A stretch of 5,851 bases of DNA from Verrucomicrobiota bacterium (GTDB lineage Bacteria; Verrucomicrobiota; Verrucomicrobiia; Limisphaerales; UBA11358), in assembly GCA_026225155.1 (NCBI GenBank), contig JAMFSG010000212.1, positions 1 through 5,851 of the forward strand, read 5' to 3'. Position numbers and translations under genes: made by a program. Below, in pieces: positions 1 to 4,977 of this stretch. Numbering within the stretch: the first letter of the stretch is position 1; the number at the start of each line of letters is the position of its first letter. Under the pieces are notes generated by a model. It worked only from the letters and a program-made list of their open reading frames with translations. It made no database searches and was not told the origin of the DNA.

Positions 1-1257
1 ATCCTGCAATACATTCCGCAATTCCGCGAAAAGACCTTCGTCATCGCGATTGACGGCGCGATCGTCACCGACGAAAATTTCGCGACGCTGCTGCTCGACG
101 TCGCGGTGTTGCGCTCGTTGAGCATCCGCGTCGTGCTCGTTCACGGCGCTTCGGCGCAGATCAAATTACTCGCGGACGAAGCCAATACCAAAATTTCCGA
201 CCTCGATGGCGCGGGCATCACGGACGCGAACACCCTCAAGCTCGCACTCACCGCCGCGAACCGGCTCACGCACGAAATTCTCGAAGGCCTTTCGGCGAAC
301 GATCTGCGCGCCGCCAGCACGAATGTCATCATCGCGCATCCGATGGGCATCATCGGCGGCGTTGATCATCAATTTACCGGCAAGGTCGAGCGCGTGGACA
401 CAGAGTTGCTTCAAACATTGCTCGCGCAAGGCGTTGTGCCCGTTATTCCGCCGCTCGGTTTCGATGGCGATGGCAAAACGTATCGCGTGAATTCCGACGG
501 CGTCGCCATCGCCGTTGCCGAAGCGCTGAAGGCGATCAAATTGATTTTCATCACCTCGCAAGACGGTTTGATCCACAACGGCCACCTCATTCGGCAAATG
601 CTCGTGGCCGAATTGGAAAAATTATTGCAGACAAACAGCGCCGGTTTTGCGCCGGATATTTTATCGAAAGCGCAGCATGCCGCCGCCGCGTGCAAAGCCG
701 GCGTTCCACGCGTCCACGTCATCAACGGCAAAGTGGACGAAGGTTTGCTTGCCGAAGTTTTTTCCAACGACGGCATCGGCACGTTGATTTACGCGAACGA
801 ATATCAGCAGATCCGGCCCGCGAAGAAAAAAGACATTCGCGCGATCCAGGTGCTGACAAAAACCGGCGTCGAATCCGACGAACTGGTGAAACGCACGCGC
901 GCGATGATCGAAAAAAGTCTCGCGGATTATTATCTGTTCGAGATTGATAAAAATCCCGTCGCGTGCGTCGCGCTGCATCTTTATCCCGAATCAAAAAAAG
1001 GCGAGCTCGCGTGTCTCTTCGTCAGTTCCGCGCACGAAAATCAAGGCATCGGCCGCAAGCTCATCCAGTTCGTCGAAAACAAGGCGCGTGAAATCGGCTT
1101 GAGCGAACTGCTCACGCTTTCGACGCAGGCGTTCACTTATTTTCAGAGCAAAGGCGGTTTCGCCGAAGGCACGCCGGACGATCTTCCGCCCGCGCGCCGC
1201 GAAAAATACGATTTGAGCGGCAGAAATTCCAAAGTCCTGGTGAAGAAATTAAAATAA
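1..1257 (+). CDS. argA: N-acetylglutamate synthase (amino-acid kinase fold + GNAT), 5'-truncated
   Basis: ArgA catalyses the first step of arginine synthesis, acetyl-CoA + L-glutamate to N-acetylglutamate, in the cytosol. The frame is open from base 1, so the gene starts upstream; aligned from memory with E. coli ArgA (443 aa), only about 15 residues are missing, and 418 are visible. Residues 1 to about 265 form the amino-acid-kinase-like domain (FVIAIDG near 13-19, VVLVHG at 44-49, NSDGVAIAVAEALK, FSNDGIGTLIYA). From about 270 (IRPAKKKDI) to the end is the GNAT acetyltransferase domain, with the acetyl-CoA loop QGIGRKL at 348-354 and the family-typical ending FQSKGGF...LPPARREKY...SKVLVKKLK. 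The first glycine motif is DG where E. coli has GG, which suits a kinase-like domain used for regulation rather than phosphoryl transfer. The GTG at 106 lies inside the conserved domain and is not the start. The methyltransferase follows after four bases, so co-transcription is likely. Confidence 0.95.
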   Translation: MLQYIPQFREKTFVIAIDGAIVTDENFATLLLDVAVLRSLSIRVVLVHGASAQIKLLADEANTKISDLDGAGITDANTLKLALTAANRLTHEILEGLSANDLRAASTNVIIAHPMGIIGGVDHQFTGKVERVDTELLQTLLAQGVVPVIPPLGFDGDGKTYRVNSDGVAIAVAEALKAIKLIFITSQDGLIHNGHLIRQMLVAELEKLLQTNSAGFAPDILSKAQHAAAACKAGVPRVHVINGKVDEGLLAEVFSNDGIGTLIYANEYQQIRPAKKKDIRAIQVLTKTGVESDELVKRTRAMIEKSLADYYLFEIDKNPVACVALHLYPESKKGELACLFVSSAHENQGIGRKLIQFVENKAREIGLSELLTLSTQAFTYFQSKGGFAEGTPDDLPPARREKYDLSGRNSKVLVKKLK

Positions 1258-1261
1258 AATT

Positions 1262-1912
1262 GTGTCGAACAATGTTTCGCTAATTGATTATTACGCAAAA
1301 CGGGCCAACGAATACGAGCGGATTTACGACAAGCCCGAACGCCAGACTGATTTGGCAGTTTTAAGAAAACTCTGCGCGCAAACTCTGGCCGGACAGGAAA
1401 TTCTTGAAATCGCCTGCGGCACCGGCTATTGGACGCATGCGGTTTCGAAAACCGCGAAATCAATCACCGCGACCGATTTCAACGAAGAAGTTCTCCAAAT
1501 CGCCCGCGCCAAAAAATACGTTTGCGAAGTTCACTTTCAAAAGGCCGACGCCTTTAACTTATCGTTTCCGCAGAATATTTTTACTGCCGGACTTGCCGCC
1601 GCGTGGTGGTCGCATTTGCGGAAATCAGAAATAAAAAATTTCCTGTCCCAATTTCACCGGCAATTTTCTTCCGGAGCACTGCTCATTTTCTTGGACAATA
1701 AATTTGTAGCCGGCAGCAACACGCCGATTAGCCGGACGGATGATGAAGGCAACACATATCAACTGCGAAAACTCGAAAATGGAAGCGAATATGAAGTCCT
1801 GAAAAATTTCCCTGACGAAAAGGAAATGCGGGAAATTATTGGTGAGACAGCGATAGGAATCCACTGGACAGAATTGCAGTATTTTTGGTTTTTGACTTAC
1901 AAGCTAAAATAG
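1262..1912 (+). CDS. Class I SAM-dependent methyltransferase, substrate unknown
   Basis: A 216-residue protein with the Rossmann-type methyltransferase core. Motif I is ILEIACGTG at residues 47-55 (SAM-binding glycine loop), the acidic end of strand 2 is TATD with D72 (ribose hydroxyls), and KADAF with D96 fits the adenine-contacting motif. The N-terminal helix with YYAKRANEYERIYD is common in small-molecule methyltransferases of the Methyltransf_11/25 type. The C-terminal part (GNTYQLRKLENGSEYEV and the ending ELQYFWFLTYKLK) gives no clue to the substrate. The start chosen is GTG, four bases after the argA stop; it keeps the whole N-terminal helix and implies translational coupling, although only a weak GAAG-like stretch lies upstream. 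By hand count, bases 1321-1920 are about 46% G+C against about 62% for 61-360 in argA, so it may be a later arrival. No signal peptide or membrane segment is seen, so it is probably cytosolic. Confidence 0.85.
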   Translation: MSNNVSLIDYYAKRANEYERIYDKPERQTDLAVLRKLCAQTLAGQEILEIACGTGYWTHAVSKTAKSITATDFNEEVLQIARAKKYVCEVHFQKADAFNLSFPQNIFTAGLAAAWWSHLRKSEIKNFLSQFHRQFSSGALLIFLDNKFVAGSNTPISRTDDEGNTYQLRKLENGSEYEVLKNFPDEKEMREIIGETAIGIHWTELQYFWFLTYKLK

Positions 1913-1967
1913 ATTCTTCATCTTTTTTAAACGTTCATCGCAGCCAGCTTGCTCAAACTTCTCGCAC

Positions 1968-1995
1968 TTGACTTTGTGAAATTTTTCACAAGAAT
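1968..1995 (+). promoter_or_regulatory. Candidate promoter of the copper block
   Basis: TTGACT at 1968-1973 (five of six matches to the sigma-70 -35 box) and AAGAAT at 1990-1995 (four of six matches to TATAAT) are separated by 16 bases. Transcription would then start at about 2002, which is the ATG of the next gene, giving a leaderless or nearly leaderless message. The assignment is by eye, and the -10 box is imperfect. Confidence 0.4.
1974..1991. promoter_or_regulatory. Perfect 18-bp palindrome, CRP/FNR-type operator
   Basis: TTGTGAAA, a two-base centre TT, then TTTCACAA form a perfect dyad. The inner pattern TGTGA-N6-TCACA is the consensus recognised by CRP/FNR-family regulators. The dyad almost exactly fills the spacer between the proposed -35 and -10 boxes and overlaps the first bases of the latter, a position that normally favours repression. 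If the true promoter lies further downstream, activation would be possible. The palindrome is seen directly; the regulator family is inferred from the half-sites. Confidence 0.55.
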
Positions 1996-2001
1996 CATCT
2001 G

Positions 2002-2382
2002 ATGTTCGCCCGCATCGGCAAAATGTTCGTCATCGTCACGCTCATGGCGACGACGGGCGCGCATTGGGCGCTGCTGCAATCGGTCGCGTGGACGACGATG
2101 CTCGCGGATAATCTGCGCACGCAATCTGTCACCGAGGCCGTGACGCAAACTTTCGACGGCGACCATCCTTGCTCGTTGTGCAAAGCCATCGCCGCCGGCA
2201 AAAAATCCGAGCACAAAACGGAAATCTCCTCGCCGTCGCAAAAACTGGAATTTCCGCCGCTGTCCGCAGAAATCGTTTTGCTCGCGCCGCGCTATTTTCA
2301 AATTTTTCCACCGGCAAATATTTTCGCCAAATCGCTTCCGCAAAAACCGCTCCTGCCGCCGCCGCGTAATTTCTTCGTTTGA
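2002..2382 (+). CDS. Small membrane-anchored CxxC protein, hypothetical
   Basis: A 126-residue protein that I cannot place firmly in a named family. Residues 8-30 are hydrophobic, after a short positive N-terminus (R4, K7), and can act as a signal anchor or uncleaved signal peptide. A region rich in Thr, Asp and Glu leads to DGDHPCSLCKAI, with a CxxC pair at C57/C60 next to H55 and another His at 71: a plausible metal or thiol site. The C-terminal third is proline-rich (EFPPL, PQKPLLPPP) and ends in PRNFFV. The HPCSLC motif recalls the DHCPLC-like motif of DUF2946 proteins, which often sit near copper genes, but the rest does not match clearly. It is the first gene of a block leading to copC and copD, so a metal-related periplasmic role is inferred. 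The ATG at 2002 is used; an in-frame ATG at 2023 would shorten the positive region and is the more likely start if the mRNA begins near 2002. Confidence 0.65.
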   Translation: MFARIGKMFVIVTLMATTGAHWALLQSVAWTTMLADNLRTQSVTEAVTQTFDGDHPCSLCKAIAAGKKSEHKTEISSPSQKLEFPPLSAEIVLLAPRYFQIFPPANIFAKSLPQKPLLPPPRNFFV

Positions 2383-2406
2383 TTCAATTCCGTTTTTGAA
2401 GCTGGA

Positions 2407-2427
2407 GGGACGGCGTGTCGCCGTCCC
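2407..2427. repeat. Perfect GC-rich hairpin (REP-like), unit 1
   Basis: GGGACGGCG, loop TGT, CGCCGTCCC: a perfect 9-bp stem with a 3-base loop. It is flanked by A-rich sequence with no T-tract, so it does not look like an intrinsic terminator. Such short GC palindromes between genes resemble REP-type elements; a genome-wide copy number cannot be judged from this window. Confidence 0.7.
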
Positions 2428-2442
2428 AAATTAAAAACGATT

Positions 2443-2467
2443 GGGTCGGCGATACGCCGATCTTCCC
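2443..2467. repeat. REP-like hairpin, unit 2
   Basis: A 6-bp stem TCGGCG, loop ATA, CGCCGA, enclosed by GGG on the left and CCC on the right with TCTT bulged out. It resembles unit 1 (both begin GGG, then A or T, then CGGCG, and end in CCC followed by A-rich DNA), so the two are probably diverged copies of one element. Confidence 0.6.
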
Positions 2468-2489
2468 AAAAAATAATTCCGTTAACTTA

Positions 2490-2514
2490 GAGCTTCGCCG
2501 TGTGGCGGTGGCTC
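2490..2514. repeat. Third hairpin, upstream of the barrel gene
   Basis: GAGC pairs with GCTC around an internal loop (TT/GTG), and then CGCC pairs with GGCG around the loop GTGT. It ends 19 bases before the ATG at 2534 and would lie in the leader of that gene. It is weaker than unit 1 and not clearly of the same family. It could be part of the same repeat cluster or an RNA structure affecting expression of the downstream genes. Confidence 0.5.
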
Positions 2515-2533
2515 GCAACTTTGAATCTTTAAA

Positions 2534-3478
2534 ATGAAGAATAAAAATAATTTGGCTTTGTCGGTTTTGAAAACCGGGCGCAATCCATTGATTGTTTCCG
2601 GCGCAGTTTTGGCAGCGATCAGTTTTAGCGTGGCAAATGTTTCCGCGCACGGTTTCGTTGGCGACCGTTTTTTCCCGCCGACCATTGCGACGGACGATCC
2701 GTTTGCGACTGACGAATTATTGCTGCCGTCGGTTTCGTATTCCAAAAGTCCGGCAAGCGTTGGCAATCCGGCGGTCAGCACCACGGACATTGGCTTCGAG
2801 TTCGACAAGGAAATTTTTCCAAAGTTCGCGCTCGGCATTTCCGGCGACTGGCTGAACCAAAAACCAGACGGCGAATCGTCGTCGCACGGATTTGATAATT
2901 TCACCGTGAGCGCGAAATATCAGCTTTGGCAAAATGACAAACACGAGGCGATTTTTTCCGTGGGCGCGGAATGGGAAATCGGCGGCAGCGGCAATCAAAG
3001 TGTCGGTCGGGATCCGCACAGCACTTTTTCGCCGACGATTTATTTCGGCAAAGGTTTTGGCGATCTGCCCGACGCGCTGAAATGCGCGCGGCCCTTTGCG
3101 ATCACCGGCACGCTCGCCGAAGATTTGCCGACGAGCGCCGAGCCGAACAGCCTCGAATGGGGTTTTGCGCTCGAATATAGTTTGCCGTATCTGCAGCAAC
3201 AGGTGCGCGACATCGGTCTTCCGGAGCCGTTAAAGAACCTGATTCCCGTCGTTGAATTTTCTTTCGACACGCCGGAAAATCGTGACGGCGGCGAAACGAC
3301 TGGCACAATCAATCCGGGAATTTTTTACGAGGCGAAATATTTTCAGATCGGCGCCGAAGCGATCATTCCTGTCAACAGCGCGACCGGCAGCCAGGTCGGC
3401 GCCGTCGTGCAATTGCAGATTTTTCTCGACGACATTTTTCCCAAAGTCTTCGGCCATCCGATCTTCGGAAAAGATTGA
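2534..3478 (+). CDS. Predicted outer-membrane beta-barrel protein of the copper block
   Basis: A 314-residue exported protein. Residues 1-38 look like a signal peptide: a long basic n-region (K2, K4, K13, R16), a hydrophobic core 19-34 and a V-S-A cleavage site, which would leave a mature protein starting His-Gly-Phe at H39. The rest shows the alternating pattern of beta strands with aromatic edges (TDIGFEFDKEIF, FALGISGDWL, FTVSAKYQLW, AIFSVGAEWEIG, TIYFGKGFG, LEWGFALEYSL, PVVEFSFDT, GIFYEAKYFQIGAEAII, VGAVVQLQIFL), like the MetA/phenol-degradation transporter-type barrels. It ends in PIFGKD rather than the usual terminal aromatic residue. No enzymatic motif is seen. It lies 151 bases after the CxxC gene and only 35 bases before copC, so co-transcription with copC is likely. 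The name and the barrel assignment are inferences from pattern, not from a recognised domain; the substrate is unknown, with copper suggested by context. Confidence 0.75.
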   Translation: MKNKNNLALSVLKTGRNPLIVSGAVLAAISFSVANVSAHGFVGDRFFPPTIATDDPFATDELLLPSVSYSKSPASVGNPAVSTTDIGFEFDKEIFPKFALGISGDWLNQKPDGESSSHGFDNFTVSAKYQLWQNDKHEAIFSVGAEWEIGGSGNQSVGRDPHSTFSPTIYFGKGFGDLPDALKCARPFAITGTLAEDLPTSAEPNSLEWGFALEYSLPYLQQQVRDIGLPEPLKNLIPVVEFSFDTPENRDGGETTGTINPGIFYEAKYFQIGAEAIIPVNSATGSQVGAVVQLQIFLDDIFPKVFGHPIFGKD

Positions 3479-3513
3479 AAACTTCCTGACAAAAAATTAA
3501 CCGCAAAATATTT

Positions 3514-3876
3514 ATGAAAAAAATTATTCTCACCAGTCTCACTGTCAGTTTGATGCTGGCGCTGCAATCTTCCGCATGGGCGCACGCATTTTTAGATCAC
3601 GCCGAACCGAAAGTCGGCGGCACGGTCGGCCATTCGCCTGCTGAAATCAAAGTCTGGTTCACGCAAAATCTTGAACCGGCTTTCAGCAAACTCGAAGTCC
3701 AGGACGCGCAAGGCAAGGAAGTGGACAAAAAAAACGCGCGTCTCGATGGCAAAGACAAGTCGCTGTTTTTGGTTTCGCTGCCGGAATTGCCGGCGGGAAC
3801 TTACACCGTGATCTGGCACGCCGTCTCGGTGGACACGCACAAAACGCAAGGTCATTTCCAATTCACGATCAAATGA
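3514..3876 (+). CDS. copC: CopC-type periplasmic copper-binding protein
   Basis: A 120-residue protein of the CopC/PcoC/YobA family. The signal peptide (KK at 2-3, hydrophobic core 4-19) ends in A-W-A at 21-23, so the mature protein starts at H24 with HAFLDHAEP, the family's hallmark. The family core follows: HSPAEIKVWFTQNLEPAFSKLEV, then LPAGTYTVIWHAVSVDTHKTQGHFQFTI. In known CopC proteins Cu(II) is held by the N-terminal His together with Asp and His in the D-x-H motif; here these are H24, D107 and H109. The Met-rich Cu(I) site of Pseudomonas syringae CopC is absent: the mature chain has no Met and no Cys, which points to a Cu(II)-only form. It probably carries copper in the periplasm to CopD, encoded 102 bases downstream. 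The leader is A-rich with no Shine-Dalgarno match, but the start is fixed by the signal peptide. Confidence 0.93.
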   Translation: MKKIILTSLTVSLMLALQSSAWAHAFLDHAEPKVGGTVGHSPAEIKVWFTQNLEPAFSKLEVQDAQGKEVDKKNARLDGKDKSLFLVSLPELPAGTYTVIWHAVSVDTHKTQGHFQFTIK

Positions 3877-3892
3877 CGGACAAATAAAACGA

Positions 3893-3952
3893 GCCGCAAA
3901 AAAGCACAAAACGCGCATTTTTTTCTTTATGTCCTTTGCGTTCTTTTGCGGC
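3893..3952. repeat. Inverted-repeat element between copC and copD
   Basis: GCCGCAAAA at 3893-3901 is the exact reverse complement of TTTTGCGGC at 3944-3952. Inside these arms the similarity continues imperfectly (AAGCACAAAACGC against the complement of CTTTGCGTTC), around a centre with a run of seven T (3918-3924). The right half (CTTTGCG, TTCTTTTGCGGC) has the look of the CGCAAAG-type short repeats found between genes in several bacterial genomes; that comparison is from memory. It lacks a short GC-rich stem followed by T, so it is a poor terminator candidate. It may still affect the copC/copD transcript ratio. Confidence 0.5.
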
Positions 3953-3978
3953 CATAAAAGCCAAACATAAAAGCAGGC

Positions 3979-4920
3979 ATGACGACGACTTGGTTCATCG
4001 TGGCGCGGGCCGTTCATTTCGGCGCGTGCCTGCTTTTTTTTGGCTTCTTTGCTTTCGACCGCTTCGTCGCGGCGAAAATTTTCAGCGGTGGCGAAAACGA
4101 GATCGAAAATTATTGGCGAAAAAAAAGCCGATTTTTCAGCCTGATTTTTTTGCCGCTGATTTTGCTGTCGGGAATTTTTTGGTTCGTGCTGGTCGCCATG
4201 ACAATGAGCGGCGAATCGCCAACCACCGAAATCCTGAAAACAGTCTGGACGCAAATGCAATTCGGAATCATCTCGCAATGGCGCTTAATTTTCTGGCTCG
4301 CAGCGATAATCATTTGCGCGCTTTCAGTTTTTTCAAAACGGTCGTCGGCACTCCAAAAAATTTTCATGTGGCTGCAATTATTTTTCAGCAGCTTGCTGCT
4401 CGGCAGTCTCGCGTGGGCCGGACACGGACAGGAAACTTCTCGCTGGCATTTGGGCGCGGACGTTTTGCATTTGCTGGTCGCCGGTTTTTGGCCGACAGGT
4501 TTATTGCCGCTTTTTTTGCTGTTGCAAAAATTGCGTCCAGTTTCAGAAATAGCGCGCACAAATCAGATTGTCTCACTCGTGCGCCGATTTTCGTTTTTAA
4601 GTTTGATCAGTGTCGCGTTGCTGGCGGCGACGGGTTTGGCCAACGGTTGGTTTCTCGTCGGTTCGTTCGCAAATCTGTTCGGCCAAACTTACGGACGCTG
4701 GCTGTTGCTCAAAATTATTTTATTCGCTGTCGCCGTCGCCATCGGGGCGGTGAATCTTTTGCGACTGAAACCACGGCTTGAAATTAAAAGTTCACAACTG
4801 CAAAAAACGGAAACAGCGATGGCGCAATTGCGATTCAATGTGCTGATGGAATTGTTGATCGGCATCGTGATCGTGATTGTCGTGGCGATTTTGGGGGTTT
4901 TGCCACCCGCCGCGAATTGA
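3979..4920 (+). CDS. copD: CopD-family inner-membrane copper protein
   Basis: A 313-residue polytopic protein with about eight predicted membrane segments: 4-26, 52-74, 101-118, 128-147, 158-182, 204-222, 241-261 and 288-310. Family signatures are the AWAGHG turn after segment 4 (H149), the HLGADVLHLLVAGFWPTGLLPL stretch with H157 and H164, RRFSFLSLISVALLAATGLANGW around segment 6, and YGRWLLLKIILF with GAVNLLRLKPRL around segment 7. CopD is thought to move copper across, or receive it at, the inner membrane in partnership with CopC; the conserved membrane histidines (H13, H149, H157, H164 here) are candidate ligands. The length is normal for stand-alone CopD without a fused CopC or cytochrome domain. 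The ATG at 3979 gives the full first segment; AGCAGG just upstream is too close to be a good ribosome site. The direction matches copC, and a probable terminator overlaps the stop codon, so copD is likely the last gene of the block. Confidence 0.92.
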   Translation: MTTTWFIVARAVHFGACLLFFGFFAFDRFVAAKIFSGGENEIENYWRKKSRFFSLIFLPLILLSGIFWFVLVAMTMSGESPTTEILKTVWTQMQFGIISQWRLIFWLAAIIICALSVFSKRSSALQKIFMWLQLFFSSLLLGSLAWAGHGQETSRWHLGADVLHLLVAGFWPTGLLPLFLLLQKLRPVSEIARTNQIVSLVRRFSFLSLISVALLAATGLANGWFLVGSFANLFGQTYGRWLLLKIILFAVAVAIGAVNLLRLKPRLEIKSSQLQKTETAMAQLRFNVLMELLIGIVIVIVVAILGVLPPAAN

Positions 4921-4931
4921 CGCGGCGTTTT
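4908..4931 (+). terminator. Probable intrinsic terminator overlapping the copD stop
   Basis: CGCCGCG (4908-4914), loop AATTGA, CGCGGCG (4921-4927), then TTTT (4928-4931). The stem is a perfect 7 bp, all G/C, and the TGA stop of copD forms the end of the loop. The T-tract is short, so termination may be partial. It would close the copper block before proA. Confidence 0.55.
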
Positions 4932-4957
4932 GACAATCGGCGTGATTCGTTTAACTT
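4930..4957 (+). promoter_or_regulatory. Candidate proA promoter
   Basis: A perfect TTGACA -35 box lies at 4930-4935. The best -10 match at suitable spacing is TAACTT at 4952-4957 (spacer 16), with only three of six consensus bases, so the call is tentative. It would give proA its own promoter directly after the terminator. Confidence 0.4.
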
Positions 4958-4977
4958 GGCAGCCTGAATTTGCCGCC

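Noticed and set aside
106..108. GTG as a start for argA
   Set aside because: The reading frame is open to base 1 and the upstream residues (FVIAIDG, LLLDVAVLRSL) match the conserved ArgA N-terminus.
166..597. Minus-strand open frame of 143 codons inside argA
   Set aside because: It is antisense to a well-supported conserved gene, in G+C-rich DNA where stop codons are rare; no motif.
1906..1928. A/T-rich hairpin with a T-run after the methyltransferase (possible terminator)
   Set aside because: AAAATAGAT can pair with ATCTTTTTT only as an A/U-rich stem with one mismatch; six T follow, but the stem is too weak to call a terminator with confidence.
2384..2650. Minus-strand open frame of 88 codons across the hairpin cluster
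   Set aside because: It is a translation of the palindromic units plus the antisense of the barrel gene's signal peptide; no domain and no plausible start context. Such frames arise from repeats.
3592..4278. Minus-strand open frame of 228 codons
   Set aside because: It lies opposite copC, the copC-copD gap and the start of copD; the composition (rich in Arg, Phe, Asp) is that of an antisense shadow, with no recognisable motif.
3936..4781. Plus-strand open frame of 281 codons in another frame over copD
   Set aside because: The copD frame has membrane segments and family motifs; this one is Arg/Phe-rich without motifs and overlaps it almost fully.
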